From Actinotignum urinale DSM 15805 (GTDB lineage Bacteria; Actinomycetota; Actinomycetes; Actinomycetales; Actinomycetaceae): DNA of 64,000 nt. The notes beneath the pieces were generated by a model. It made no database searches. It was not told where the DNA came from and saw only the letters and a program-made list of their open reading frames with translations. The stretch is from contig NZ_ATUY01000008.1 of NCBI RefSeq assembly GCF_000420445.1, positions 37,676 to 101,675 of the forward strand, given 5' to 3'. A program made the position numbers and the translations under genes. Positions 51,999 through 61,753 of the stretch are shown one piece after another; the first letter of the stretch is position 1; each line of letters begins with the position of its first letter.

Positions 51999-53675
51999 CT
52001 ATCTGATATCCTCACTATTTTTTGTTGTGAGTGACGTTTTTTGTAACGCATCGTCGCGATGAGTATCAGAGTTTTTTTGTGACGCCTCACCGGCACCCCT
52101 GGCGCGCGTTTTCTTCAACGTTTTTCTTTCTACGACGACGATAGCGGCTCCAGCAATCCCCAAAGTAAGAACACCGGCTACGCAACTCGCCACAAAGGAG
52201 ACAAGCAAACCCGTTCCCCACATGTGAAGAATGGAGGTGCCTGCAAAATATCCGGCAACGCAGGCAATCACGGATACCGGAGCAATAATCACTGCGGATT
52301 TCACAAGGCCTTGGAGGGAACCTACGCCAACAACCTGGCGGATTGCACACAGCTGAGCAACCGCGCCAAGGCTCATGCCAATACTTAAAGCACACCCCAG
52401 AATCGTGAGAATACCCGCGCGACTATCCGAAGCGAGAGGAGCGAGAATGAGCATTGCCAGGACGCTGGACAGCCACGCCACACAGTTCACGCCAATCACA
52501 GCTTTTGTTGATTCGACGGCATACAGGACTCGTGAACCATGATAAATAAAGGCGTAACCCAAAAGGCCGGGGGCCATTGCAATCATGGCGGTATCCATAT
52601 GGGCTGCCGGACGCATCACGTTAAAAACTGCTTGCGCAGGGACGGCAACCGCGATTAACAGAGCAACGCACATTATGCCAATATCGAAAACGAGGCGGCT
52701 GGAGCGTGCCGTGAGTCGAGCAAGATTCGGGCGCCCTTTTTCCGCTGCAGCTTCAGAAAGACGCGGGAACATTGCCGTGGCAATAGGAACCGCAAGAACG
52801 GCGTAAGGCACCATATAGACCTGATTGGCGAAGGTATAGACGGGGTATGTTCCCGTATCGCCTCGCGCATTAGCAAAAAGCATAACGGCAATGATTTGGA
52901 TTTGTTGTGCGCACAGGGAAAGGAGGCCTGCGCTCATCATTTTCACGGTTCGCTTGCCAACACCCTTGGGGAAAGTGAAACGTGGGCGGATGGTAATAAG
53001 CCGGCATACCGGAACGAGTTGCGGGAGGGAAAAAATTGCAACACCGGCGGTTGTTCCCCAAGCAAGAAGATAGACGGCCGAGGTCGATATTTGCCCAGGG
53101 GCGTCCTGATGTCCGCCAGCATATCGGGTAAAGAGCAGGAAGGTTACAATAACGCACAGGGACGACAAGAGTGGGGCGAGAGCCGGGAGAATAAATTTCT
53201 TGTGCGCCTGAAGGAGCCCCGTACAAACAACAGATAATCCGTAAAGCGGAATCTGCCAGGCAAAAATACGAAGAAGAGTTGCCCCGAAAAGTAGTTCTTC
53301 CTCAGATACGTCTGTTCCTAACAAAACAGACATGAGGGGTTTTGCCCCGCACGTAACAATGAGGGCAACAGGAACACCAACGGCAACAACCCACGTGAGT
53401 AGCGCCGAGGCCGTGCGTTCAACATCCCGTTGATTTTTTTGAGCAAGGAAACCCGAAATAAGGGGAATGACGGCGGCTGCCAACGCTCCCCCGGCAGCGA
53501 TTTCAAAAAGAACATTGGGAACCGTGTTGGCAGTCGCGTAGGCTTCACCGGATGCGGTATCACCTAGTGCACCATTTTGACACCATGCTCGAATAAAACC
53601 GGCCGCACGGGAAAAAATCGTGAGGATGGCAATCGCTCCGGCAGCTCCGAGTGCGGAAACGAGGAGCTTTTTCAC
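51999..53675 (-). CDS. murJ: Lipid II flippase MurJ/MviN family
   Basis: A polytopic membrane protein of about 558 residues with about 14 hydrophobic helices. It flips the peptidoglycan precursor to the outer face. Recognisable segments are ILTIFSRAAGFIRAWCQNGA, YATANTVPNVLFEIAAGGAL and YTFANQVYMVPYAVLAVPIA, as in MviN. The charged C-terminal tail (KKTRARGAGEASQKN) is cytoplasmic. The start was set at GTG 53675, 1 nt after the stop of the upstream gene, with GGAAGG 13 nt before it; an upstream ATG (53711) overlaps that gene by 35 nt. Confidence 0.93.
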   Translation of the reverse strand: MKKLLVSALGAAGAIAILTIFSRAAGFIRAWCQNGALGDTASGEAYATANTVPNVLFEIAAGGALAAAVIPLISGFLAQKNQRDVERTASALLTWVVAVGVPVALIVTCGAKPLMSVLLGTDVSEEELLFGATLLRIFAWQIPLYGLSVVCTGLLQAHKKFILPALAPLLSSLCVIVTFLLFTRYAGGHQDAPGQISTSAVYLLAWGTTAGVAIFSLPQLVPVCRLITIRPRFTFPKGVGKRTVKMMSAGLLSLCAQQIQIIAVMLFANARGDTGTYPVYTFANQVYMVPYAVLAVPIATAMFPRLSEAAAEKGRPNLARLTARSSRLVFDIGIMCVALLIAVAVPAQAVFNVMRPAAHMDTAMIAMAPGLLGYAFIYHGSRVLYAVESTKAVIGVNCVAWLSSVLAMLILAPLASDSRAGILTILGCALSIGMSLGAVAQLCAIRQVVGVGSLQGLVKSAVIIAPVSVIACVAGYFAGTSILHMWGTGLLVSFVASCVAGVLTLGIAGAAIVVVERKTLKKTRARGAGEASQKNSDTHRDDALQKTSLTTKNSEDIR

Positions 53676-53676
53676 G

Positions 53677-54471
53677 TTAGCTGTGGCGCCTTCCTGCCTG
53701 ATCAATGGCATTCAGGATAGGGTTAGCTTCAATTATTTTGGTGAAGGAAACTTTTTCACTCAACACATTGAGTCCGCACACGCCGGCAAGTGCAATATAG
53801 CGCGGGATTTTCGGCAAATGTGCCATTCCGTAGCCGAGTACAGCACCCAAAGCGTTCGCGCCAGTATCTCCAAGCATTGTTGTACCCTCCAAATCTTCAG
53901 GAAGGCACACCAGGGAAGTTGCGCTAGCAGTCGCCATAGCACCTGCCACCTTGGGTTGCGTGCAGAGCATAAGAGGAGCGGTTCCCGCCAAAATAACTTT
54001 GAGTGCACGCCCCGGGCGAAGATCGAAAAGGTTAATAAGGTTTGCCGTCATGGCGATGAGCGCACCACCCGATATTTTCGCGCCACGCGGTGCGCACACA
54101 AGCGCGGTGGTCCCAATAAGCAGGATTTTCACCCCGCCCGATGTGGGCGTTCCGCGCAAAAGAGAGGAAATATGTCCTTTGAACCCTTTGGAGACCGAGG
54201 GGAATCGTGTTTCCCATTCGTCGTCGATATAACCGGCTAACCCGGAAACGGCGGTAAGAATAGCCGGAGAAATATTCCCCGTCGCAGATAACGCTACACC
54301 CATACCGCTAACCGCAACCGCCCCTTCGGAAAGGCTCACGGTTCGTCCATCACCGGCGGTTCGCTCCCATTCTTCGCCCAAACGCGGAGCCAAGAACTTT
54401 TTAGCTGCGAAGGTAGCTACAGCTGCTACGCAACCACCCAGAACAATTTTTCCTAATCGACGCTTCGCCAT
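53677..54471 (-). CDS. MraY/WecA-like membrane transferase with degenerate motifs
   Basis: A 264-residue hydrophobic protein with about eight helices. It resembles polyprenyl-phosphate sugar-1-phosphate transferases: TANLINLFDLRPGRALKVIL corresponds to the N-x2-N-x-D-region and MLGDTGANALGAVLGYG to the GDTGS-ALGG motif. Other usual features, such as the DDxxD pair and the His-rich loop, are not seen, and it is shorter than the 350-residue family norm. It may be a reduced relative rather than an active transferase. Between steB and murJ, it probably works in envelope assembly. Confidence 0.72.
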   Translation of the reverse strand: MAKRRLGKIVLGGCVAAVATFAAKKFLAPRLGEEWERTAGDGRTVSLSEGAVAVSGMGVALSATGNISPAILTAVSGLAGYIDDEWETRFPSVSKGFKGHISSLLRGTPTSGGVKILLIGTTALVCAPRGAKISGGALIAMTANLINLFDLRPGRALKVILAGTAPLMLCTQPKVAGAMATASATSLVCLPEDLEGTTMLGDTGANALGAVLGYGMAHLPKIPRYIALAGVCGLNVLSEKVSFTKIIEANPILNAIDQAGRRHS

Positions 54472-54474
54472 TGT

Positions 54475-55398
54475 TTACTTCCCGGGAACTGAACCAATAA
54501 TTGAATCTGCACCCTGGGCAGAACCGTACTTGACATGCTTGCCCGCAAGTTCTTGGGCAAGTGCCAGAGGAATATTGATTTGTGAGGTTGCTGTTCCTGC
54601 ACTATCTACCGTGGAGCCAATCGCACCATTACGCAGAGTCAAGAGGAAGGCTTTGTTGTCGTTCGTCGTACCAACAGATACGAGAGGGCCACGTTTTGAC
54701 ATAGCTTCGACGGTTGCACGGTAAACGTCGTTGGCAGATGCGCTCAGGGATTGCTTATCTTCTTGGGATGGGAGCTGATCTGGCGAGATGAAGAGAATAG
54801 CGTCCGCAGGTTCGCGCACACCAGCTGAAACATCGATGAGCTGATTGTCTTTCGAGGTGAGAAGAGTGATGAGAGTTTTTGGTGCTTGATCGTTTGGATT
54901 GCCACGAAGAATCGTGTCCAGCGCTGCACCAAGAGTTTGTTCAGGTGTTGAACCCGCAACGTATTGAGGAATATATCCGCCCAGATTGCCCGCGAGAGTA
55001 CTGCGATACGTGGAGGTTTCTGCCTTACTAAAGGACGGGGTGAGAACGATTTCACCAGCAATCCTGCCACCGGCATCCGTAATGGACTTACGTGCCTGTT
55101 CAACAACGGTATTGGGGGCTCCCGTAGCTACAATAATGCTCACGCGTTTACCAGCAAGCGAATCTTTTGTTAAACGGCTTCCCATATCAAGGATTGCATT
55201 TTTGTCCGATTCAATCTGCTGATTCTTGGTAGCAAGTTCTGTTCGCAGAGACTCGCGTGAATCGCGCAAGGAGTTCACTTGCCCGTTAAGCCCTACCGCA
55301 ATCGAGTTCTGTAGGGGGCCGGCACCGAGCACAATACCGATTGCCAAAGCGAAGAAAACAGAAACAATAGAAACGAGATGATAACGAAAATCAACCAT
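54475..55398 (-). CDS. steB: SteB/MctB-like membrane-anchored protein
   Basis: A 307-residue protein anchored by one N-terminal helix (YHLVSIVSVFFALAIGIVLG), then a coiled-coil segment (VNSLRDSRESLRTELATKNQ) and a folded alpha/beta domain (RVSIIVATGAPNTVVEQARK; ADAILFISPDQLP). This is the family of M. tuberculosis Rv1698, annotated as copper transporter MctB, and of C. glutamicum SteB, needed with SteA at the division septum. ATG 55398 with GGTGGAG is preferred over an upstream GTG. Confidence 0.88.
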   Translation of the reverse strand: MVDFRYHLVSIVSVFFALAIGIVLGAGPLQNSIAVGLNGQVNSLRDSRESLRTELATKNQQIESDKNAILDMGSRLTKDSLAGKRVSIIVATGAPNTVVEQARKSITDAGGRIAGEIVLTPSFSKAETSTYRSTLAGNLGGYIPQYVAGSTPEQTLGAALDTILRGNPNDQAPKTLITLLTSKDNQLIDVSAGVREPADAILFISPDQLPSQEDKQSLSASANDVYRATVEAMSKRGPLVSVGTTNDNKAFLLTLRNGAIGSTVDSAGTATSQINIPLALAQELAGKHVKYGSAQGADSIIGSVPGK

Positions 55399-55409
55399 GA
55401 ACTCCACCC

Positions 55410-56588
55410 TTAGAACAGGTTTCGGAACCAGTTAGCAAGATCGCCTAATCTGGCACCTAATACGGATAGGAATGTTTGTCCTGAGGCGCTTGCGGTCATG
55501 GCCGCAAATAACGCAACAAAACCGGCAACGATGAGAAGTATCACCAGGCCGTTAGAAATTTTAGATTTATAGAGACGGGAAACACCCTTGGCATCAATGA
55601 GCTTTCCTCCAACAACAAGCCGTGTGAGGAAGGTTGACGCCATTCCGGCTCGTCCTTTATCAAGAAATTCAATAATCGTGGAATGTGTACCAACCGCAAC
55701 AATAAGTTCTGCATCGTTCGCGTCGCAAAGAAGCATTGCAACATCTTCAGATGTGCCTGTTGCCGGGAAAATCGTGTGCTCTACTCCAAGATCTTCCACG
55801 CGTTTTTTCCCTGGCGCGCGTCCGTCGCGATAGGCGTGAACAATGATTTCCGCCCCGGATTTCAAGGCTTTATCGGAGACGGAATCCATGTCTCCAACGA
55901 TCATGTCGGGTTTGTAGCCTAATTCGATGAGGGCGTCTGCCCCGCCGTCAACACCAATCATAATGGGACGATTTTCTCGAATATAGGGACGCAGGGTATG
56001 CAGATCATCCACATAGTCATATCCGCGAACGACAATCAGTACATGGCGTCCCTTCATTTTGGTGCGGATTTTTGGGATTCCTACTCCATCAAGAATAAGC
56101 CCCTGTTCCTGATTCATATATTCCAAGGTATTCGTGGCAAATGCGCGAAGCTGCGTCTCCATTCCGGAGCGAGCATCGATCATGTCCTGTTTTACTGTTT
56201 CTTCAGTTTCGAAGATGCCTTGGGATATCACCACACCATCAACAAGAACTTCCCCGTTTTTCCTGGCTTCAACAATCTGACCTTCGGAAATATCCATAAT
56301 TTCCGGGCCCAAATCATCAATTAACGGAACTCCTGCTTCCATAAGAATAATGGGGCCAAGATTTGGGTAGCGTCCTGAAATCGACTTCTCCGCGTTGAGA
56401 ACGACGGAGGGTTTCGCATCGCGTAAGTTTTCTGCCACCACGCGATCGAGGTCCGTATGGCTGATAACAGCCACTTCCCCCTCATTCAGGCGATGCGTCA
56501 AATTTTTTGTTCGACGGTCTACACGTGCCGAACCCTTCATTTCGCTTGGTGTTACGCTCGTTTTACGGCGCCTAAGTTTTTTCCTCAC
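55410..56588 (-). CDS. steA: SteA, putative cytokinetic ring protein
   Basis: A 392-residue protein matching the Rv1697 / C. glutamicum SteA family. The C-terminal domain contains a thiamin pyrophosphokinase-like fold: MIGVDGGADALIELGYKPDM, IVGDMDSVSDKALKSGAEII, and a single transmembrane helix near the end (LVILLIVAGFVALFAAMTA). It starts at GTG 56588, overlapping the recN stop by 4 nt, and steB follows 11 nt after its stop. In C. glutamicum SteA and SteB localise to the division site. Confidence 0.9.
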   Translation of the reverse strand: MRKKLRRRKTSVTPSEMKGSARVDRRTKNLTHRLNEGEVAVISHTDLDRVVAENLRDAKPSVVLNAEKSISGRYPNLGPIILMEAGVPLIDDLGPEIMDISEGQIVEARKNGEVLVDGVVISQGIFETEETVKQDMIDARSGMETQLRAFATNTLEYMNQEQGLILDGVGIPKIRTKMKGRHVLIVVRGYDYVDDLHTLRPYIRENRPIMIGVDGGADALIELGYKPDMIVGDMDSVSDKALKSGAEIIVHAYRDGRAPGKKRVEDLGVEHTIFPATGTSEDVAMLLCDANDAELIVAVGTHSTIIEFLDKGRAGMASTFLTRLVVGGKLIDAKGVSRLYKSKISNGLVILLIVAGFVALFAAMTASASGQTFLSVLGARLGDLANWFRNLF

Positions 56589-58312
56589 ACTTTATATATT
56601 GCCATATCTGCTTGCGAAAGTAACTCAGCGGCGTGTGTTATTGCCGCATCTGTGACCGAGCCTGAGAGCATTCGTGCCAATTCTTCTAAGCGTTGATCGC
56701 CCTCCACTGTTCGTAATTGTGTACACGCTATATTATTCACTGTTTCTTTCTCGACAATGTCCTGTTTTCGCGCAAAAACGGCTACCTGTGCAAGGTGTGT
56801 TACGACGATAACTTGTGTGCGTTGAGCAAGTTGCGCTAAGCGTTGTCCAATGGCTGTTGCAGCCGAACCTCCAACGCCTGCATCAATTTCGTCGAAAAGA
56901 AAAGTGTGACCATCTTCGCTTAAGCGTGTGGCAAGGGAAACCTCAATGGCGAGCATAACTCGCGATAATTCACCACCACTTGCTGATTCACCTAGCGGTT
57001 TTATGGGGGCGCCCGCGTGGGTTGCGAGGAGGAAATCTACGCTGTCCATGCCGTTGGCACTTGGCTCGGACTTTTTCACTTCGACGATAAAACGTGCATG
57101 TGGCAGGCTCAAACTAGGAAGTTCTGCATTCACGGCATGTGACAGATCGCGCCCGGCCAGTAGCCGTGCTTCACATAGTGCTTTTCCTGCGTTGTTCATC
57201 TGCGTTTGTGCTTCTTCCACAGCTTTTTCGTATTCGCGCAGATGACTTTCTGGATCTCCTAATTCATCGAGTCCGGCTCGGGCTACGTCCGCAGCTTCGA
57301 GGATTTCAGGGATGCCCATTCCCAGTTCTTTGCGCAATCCTGCAAGTTCTTGGCGACGCTCATAGATACGTGAGAGTTCTTCGGGATCAGCTTCAATGAG
57401 GCCTGCTCGTTGTGAAATATCGCTGACAATATCGTCAATTTCCGCAATGCAGGTATCCAAGCGGGAAACGAGTGTGGTCGCATCGTGTCCAGCATTGGTT
57501 CCTTCTAATATTTTTTCAACATCGCGTAGGCAGTCTGTGGCTTGTGCGAGGGTCATTGTTGACGGACTATCCACCATATCATTACCTGCAAGTAGTCCTA
57601 CGGCTCGTGAAAATGATTCAAATAGTTCCGTGCTATTTTCGATCTCCATTGCACGATTTTTGAGTTCTTCTTCCTCTCCCGCATAGGGCGCGACTTCGTC
57701 CACTTTTGCCAAGAGCGCTTCGTATGCGAGCCTGCGCTGTGCACTATCTTTTAATGTTCGACGATAATCCTCCAGTTTTTCTACAGCCTGTGTGTATGTT
57801 TTCCACGTCTTTGTCCATAGTTTTTTGGCGTCAGTAATGGGTTTTCCGCCGAAAGCATCCAGCGCAGAGCGCTGTTGGGCACTTCCCGTGAGTCGGATTT
57901 GATCTGATTGGCCGTGAACGGTAACGAATGATTGAGCGATGTCTTTAAGGACAGCAGTTGGCACACTACGTCCTCCGACGTAGGCTCGTGAACGTCCCTG
58001 TACCGGAACTGTGCGTGCTATAATAACGTTCGCGTATCCGTTTTCGATATCGTAATGCCCGCCTGCTTCACGTATACGTTCTAATATAGGGGCATTGTCT
58101 GGGATGAGGAAATTTCCTTCAATTTCTGCGACTTGAGAGCCCATGCGTACACGGGATGGATCCGCTTTAGCGCCAAGCAAAAGAAGTAGCGACGTAACGG
58201 CCATGGTTTTTCCTGCACCGGTTTCTCCGGTAATGGCGGTAAGGCCGCCCGCGAAATTCACCTCTGCCTCTTCAATCACGCCGAGGTTTTTAATACTGAC
58301 GCTTTCAATCAT
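56585..58312 (-). CDS. recN: DNA repair protein RecN
   Basis: A 575-residue SMC-like ATPase in double-strand break repair. The N-terminal ATPase half has Walker A AITGETGAGKTMAVTS, a long coiled coil spans about 150-370, and the C-terminal half has GESASGGELSRVMLAIEVSL (signature) and FLFDEIDAGVGGSAATAIGQ (Walker B). The order recN-steA-steB matches M. tuberculosis. RBS GAGGAGAAA precedes the ATG. Confidence 0.95.
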   Translation of the reverse strand: MIESVSIKNLGVIEEAEVNFAGGLTAITGETGAGKTMAVTSLLLLLGAKADPSRVRMGSQVAEIEGNFLIPDNAPILERIREAGGHYDIENGYANVIIARTVPVQGRSRAYVGGRSVPTAVLKDIAQSFVTVHGQSDQIRLTGSAQQRSALDAFGGKPITDAKKLWTKTWKTYTQAVEKLEDYRRTLKDSAQRRLAYEALLAKVDEVAPYAGEEEELKNRAMEIENSTELFESFSRAVGLLAGNDMVDSPSTMTLAQATDCLRDVEKILEGTNAGHDATTLVSRLDTCIAEIDDIVSDISQRAGLIEADPEELSRIYERRQELAGLRKELGMGIPEILEAADVARAGLDELGDPESHLREYEKAVEEAQTQMNNAGKALCEARLLAGRDLSHAVNAELPSLSLPHARFIVEVKKSEPSANGMDSVDFLLATHAGAPIKPLGESASGGELSRVMLAIEVSLATRLSEDGHTFLFDEIDAGVGGSAATAIGQRLAQLAQRTQVIVVTHLAQVAVFARKQDIVEKETVNNIACTQLRTVEGDQRLEELARMLSGSVTDAAITHAAELLSQADMAIYKV

Positions 58313-58463
58313 TTTTCTCCTCTGCTACCCTGCCTCGTAATATCAATCTCGCGTGTCTCACTGTTGTGTGCCACGCTACTGTGCTTGTTGAATACACCAT
58401 CACGCACTCGCATCACACCAACTTTCAATGTAACTACGTTATTAACACCAGTTTCTTGCATGC

Positions 58464-59297
58464 TTACTTAGCATCACGCCAGCCCTTGACGGGAAGATGA
58501 AATTTATTCACGAGTCGCTCAGAAAAGGGCATGTTGTTCAGGCCTGCGAGTTTAATTGTTCTTTCGCCTTTAACCGCTCGAATGATTGAGCCTGCCGGCG
58601 CGAACACTTTTCGTCGTCCATCGCACCACATCATCGCATCCTCATGGAGAATGCGAACTTCCAGCACCGAATCCGAGCTCACAACGAGCGGCCTGGTGAA
58701 AAGTGCGTGGGCCGAAACCGGAACCAGTAGCATTGCTTGAACTTCTGGCCACACTATTGGCCCGCCCGCACTGAAACTGTATGCGGTAGACCCGGTTGGC
58801 GTCGAAAAAAGAACACAGTCTGCTTTGAAACTACTCAGTTCTCGCCCATCAACCCAAATTGATGTTTCCAGCATCCTTGAATTAAAAACTTTTTCTACTG
58901 ATGCCTCGTTCAATGCCCACTGCTGATCTTTACTTCCATCGGGGCGAAAAACGGTGATATCTATTGTCATTCGTTCGCTAATGGTCCAGTTTTTCGCAAC
59001 GATTCGTTCTACAACGTTGTTAATATCGTCCGGATCAGCTTCAGACAGGAAGCCCATATGCCCGTAGTTAATGCCAAGGACGGGAACATCAACGGCACGC
59101 CCTAGTTCTGCTCCCCTGAGCATTGTGCCATCTCCGCCCATAACAAGAATAAGATCTGCATCTCGTGCACCATTAATTGTTTCAGAGGAATCAACGTGAA
59201 CATCATGCGCTTCCAATGTGGAAATCGCTTTTTTTGCGTGTGCCATCATTTCTTTAGAAAGATTACGGTTGAGAACAACGGAAACTTTTTGTTTCAC
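58464..59297 (-). CDS. nadK: NAD kinase
   Basis: Makes NADP from NAD and ATP. The 277-residue protein shows the GGDG signature in LILVMGGDGTMLRGAELG, the NE motif LNEASVEK and the C-terminal TPTGSTAYSFSAGGPIVWPE. AAGGAGC-like sequence upstream of the ATG is adequate (GGGAGGAG). It lies between tlyA and recN on the same strand, as Rv1695 does. Confidence 0.95.
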   Translation of the reverse strand: MKQKVSVVLNRNLSKEMMAHAKKAISTLEAHDVHVDSSETINGARDADLILVMGGDGTMLRGAELGRAVDVPVLGINYGHMGFLSEADPDDINNVVERIVAKNWTISERMTIDITVFRPDGSKDQQWALNEASVEKVFNSRMLETSIWVDGRELSSFKADCVLFSTPTGSTAYSFSAGGPIVWPEVQAMLLVPVSAHALFTRPLVVSSDSVLEVRILHEDAMMWCDGRRKVFAPAGSIIRAVKGERTIKLAGLNNMPFSERLVNKFHLPVKGWRDAK

Positions 59298-59348
59298 AAT
59301 AGCTCCTCCCAGGTGTGTGCCTTGTGTTCTCCTACAAATTTTACCCGG

Positions 59349-60218
59349 TTATTCGGATTTTTCCTTACCCGCTGGTCCGTTATCCACAGCTTCTCTTACA
59401 GCGTGCATAAAATCCTCAGAAACTGTGGATAATTCGCTTCCAGCAGGCAATATTGGAAGCGTCTCCTTGACATATTTCGTCATATAGAGGAAATATTCCA
59501 CATTTCCCGCTGGCCCAGGGAGAGGCGAAGGGGCAACAGCATAAACATTCAAGCCGTTACGCGCCGCACATAAGGCAACATCGCATACCGCCTCAACGTG
59601 ATACTCCGTATTCGTGACAACCCCATGCGCACCAATTTTCGCTTTCCCCACCTCAAATTGGGGTTTGACCATAAGCAGGAATTCAGCATTATTCGACGAG
59701 CACGCAACAAGGGCAGGAATCAATAACGTTAATGATATGAAGGACAAATCTCCCACAACAAGGGAGGGCGCGGGAGCAACCATTTCCGGTTGCAAGGTTC
59801 GCACATTTGTCCGTTCCAGCACGGTAACGCGAGAATCTTCTCGTAGCCTCCACGCGAGCTGGCCATACCCCACGTCCACAGCAACGACGTGCCCTGCCCC
59901 TCGTCGTAACAACACATCTGTGAAACCCCCGGTGGACGCTCCCGCATCAAGCGCCCTCACGCCTGCAATCTCGGGGCCATTTTCCCCCAAATAGTCGAGG
60001 GCACCTAGGAGTTTGTGTGCACCACGTGAAGCCCAGTTGTCCGCTTTTTTCATATCGACGACGAGTGCCTGCGCGGGATCCATTTGGCGCGCAGGTTTCG
60101 TGACGAGGTTTTTGTCCAGGTACACGTGTCCGGCGCGTATGAGTTCCGATGCCTCTGCCCGAGAACGTGCGAGTTTGCGTCGAACAAGTTCAGCATCAAC
60201 GCGAATAAGTTTAGCCAC
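59349..60218 (-). CDS. tlyA: TlyA-family RNA methyltransferase
   Basis: A 289-residue protein with an N-terminal S4 RNA-binding domain (ELVRRKLARSRAEASELIRA, about 10-65) and a FtsJ-like methyltransferase domain with motif I ALDAGASTGGFTDVLLRRG and motif IV-like LVVGDLSFISL. TlyA methylates 2'-O of C1409 in 16S and C1920 in 23S rRNA in mycobacteria. GTG 60218 has GAAAGAG at 8 nt; a GTG three codons upstream is the alternative. It is followed by nadK after 51 nt. Confidence 0.92.
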   Translation of the reverse strand: MAKLIRVDAELVRRKLARSRAEASELIRAGHVYLDKNLVTKPARQMDPAQALVVDMKKADNWASRGAHKLLGALDYLGENGPEIAGVRALDAGASTGGFTDVLLRRGAGHVVAVDVGYGQLAWRLREDSRVTVLERTNVRTLQPEMVAPAPSLVVGDLSFISLTLLIPALVACSSNNAEFLLMVKPQFEVGKAKIGAHGVVTNTEYHVEAVCDVALCAARNGLNVYAVAPSPLPGPAGNVEYFLYMTKYVKETLPILPAGSELSTVSEDFMHAVREAVDNGPAGKEKSE

Positions 60219-60330
60219 TATAGCCACTCTTTCTGAAAAACACTACGCACAACCTCCTTGCACAAACACCACGAACAGCCTCAATAGGCAATGCCTATAC
60301 GAAACAGCACACAAACCCCGCGAAATACGT

Positions 60331-60534
60331 CTACAGTTGCGCTTTCCCGAGGTGTTTGTGAAGTTCGTCGAGTAGCGTTCCGAGTTCATCAAGTTGTTCG
60401 CTTGTATCCTTGTTGGGAAGGTTCGCGATTTTTTGGTCGATGTCCTCCCAGGGCATCCCGGCGTTGCGGGCAAGGTTAGCTGGGGTCACCTGAGGTGGCT
60501 TGTGCGCTGAGATATTTGTGTTTTTCATACGCAT
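60331..60534 (-). CDS. Small conserved protein between tlyA and the HAD phosphatase
   Basis: A 67-residue protein, probably the counterpart of the small Rv1693 that sits in the same place in M. tuberculosis. The C-terminal part (MPWEDIDQKIANLPNKDTSE, then QLDELGTLLDELHKHLG) is an amphipathic helical pair; the N-terminus is Pro/Asn-rich. Shine-Dalgarno AAGGGAATG precedes the start. Function is not known. Confidence 0.7.
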   Translation of the reverse strand: MRMKNTNISAHKPPQVTPANLARNAGMPWEDIDQKIANLPNKDTSEQLDELGTLLDELHKHLGKAQL

Positions 60535-60735
60535 TCCCTTGACGTATCCGAACCTTCTTTAGCCGTTATCCTTAGCTTTCGATCGTTAGTGAACGGCTAA
60601 CGAACTGTTTATAATTGACGTTTTGTGTGTTGATGCGTTCCATCACGCGTTTTGCGACAGTCAACGAATGGCGCGCATGAATAGCGTGTAGCGCGTCGGT
60701 GAGAACTCTCCCCGACAGCGCATCCTTTTACTCTC

Positions 60736-61752
60736 TTACGAATCTTTTCGCACAATGGTATAGTTGAGCAGTTTGTCAGCGAGCTGTTCTCTTGTGAGTT
60801 TGCCCGAATCAATTGCTTCCCAAACAGCGTGTACCGCCGCGCGGTAGGAGTTCAACTCAAGCTCTGTGCCGTTCAAGCCATCGGTGTGGAGCCCATCTGC
60901 ATCCACATATGCCCAGCTTCCTTCAACTTCCCAGCGCTCCCCGTTTTTGGTGATGTCGGGGTAAGGTTCGTTGAGCGCACGCATGTCGTCGGCCAGGAAT
61001 GTTGGGCGTTCTTCGTTAACCGCTAGCATAATATCGCGGGCTGAGTTCACTCCCGTTAGAACGTGAAGGCTAGGAATTTTTGCGGCGACGGCACCGCGAA
61101 TGTCCGTGTCGAGGCGGTCCCCAATGGAGAAGGGCTTATGCGCGCCCAGCATTGCAACACCTGTATCGTAAATTGCGGGTTCTGGTTTTCCTGCGGAAAG
61201 TGGTTTCACGCCTGTTGCATTCACGACGGCAGCCACGAGCGAGCCGTTACCGATCATGAAACCGCGCTCCTGCGGGAGGGTTGCATCCAGGTTTGTGGCA
61301 ATAAAAAGCGCACCTTTACGAATAGCTAAGGCTGCTTCTGAGAGGTCTTTCCATCCGACTTCGGGGAAGAATCCCATAATGACGGCATCGGGATTATCAT
61401 CTGCTGACGTAACCCTAACAAAACTGCTTTTTTCGAGAGGACCTATGAGTCCTTCGCTACCGATGGCAAGAACCTTTGCTCCCGGCTCAAGATGTTGTTC
61501 TGCAAGGGAAACGGCTGCCATGGAAGAGGTCAGAATATTGTTCGCTGTCGTGTGCAATCCGACTTTTTCCAATGCATCGGCGACCTGTTCGGGGGTTCGC
61601 GAAGCATTGTTTGTGAGAAACATGGGTTGCATGCCGTTCTCAACTGCTATCGCGAAATTTTCGGGCGCGTAGGGCGCAGGTTTTCCGCCCAGCCACGCAA
61701 CTCCGTCGAGATCAAAAATCGCTCCATCATAGTTGGAAATAAAAGTACCCAC
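60736..61752 (-). CDS. HAD-IIA family phosphatase
   Basis: A 338-residue NagD-like phosphatase: motif I YDGAIFDLDGVAWLG, motif II FLTNNASR, motif III GKPEPAIYD with the Lys, and motif IV GDRLDTDIRGA. M. tuberculosis Rv1692, its positional homologue, is a glycerol-3-phosphate phosphatase. The chosen GTG (61752) has AGGGAGG 7 nt upstream and lies 1 nt after the stop of the upstream gene. The C-terminal 60 residues (about 278-338) add a small domain typical of actinobacterial members. Confidence 0.9.
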   Translation of the reverse strand: MGTFISNYDGAIFDLDGVAWLGGKPAPYAPENFAIAVENGMQPMFLTNNASRTPEQVADALEKVGLHTTANNILTSSMAAVSLAEQHLEPGAKVLAIGSEGLIGPLEKSSFVRVTSADDNPDAVIMGFFPEVGWKDLSEAALAIRKGALFIATNLDATLPQERGFMIGNGSLVAAVVNATGVKPLSAGKPEPAIYDTGVAMLGAHKPFSIGDRLDTDIRGAVAAKIPSLHVLTGVNSARDIMLAVNEERPTFLADDMRALNEPYPDITKNGERWEVEGSWAYVDADGLHTDGLNGTELELNSYRAAVHAVWEAIDSGKLTREQLADKLLNYTIVRKDS

Positions 61753-61753
61753 T

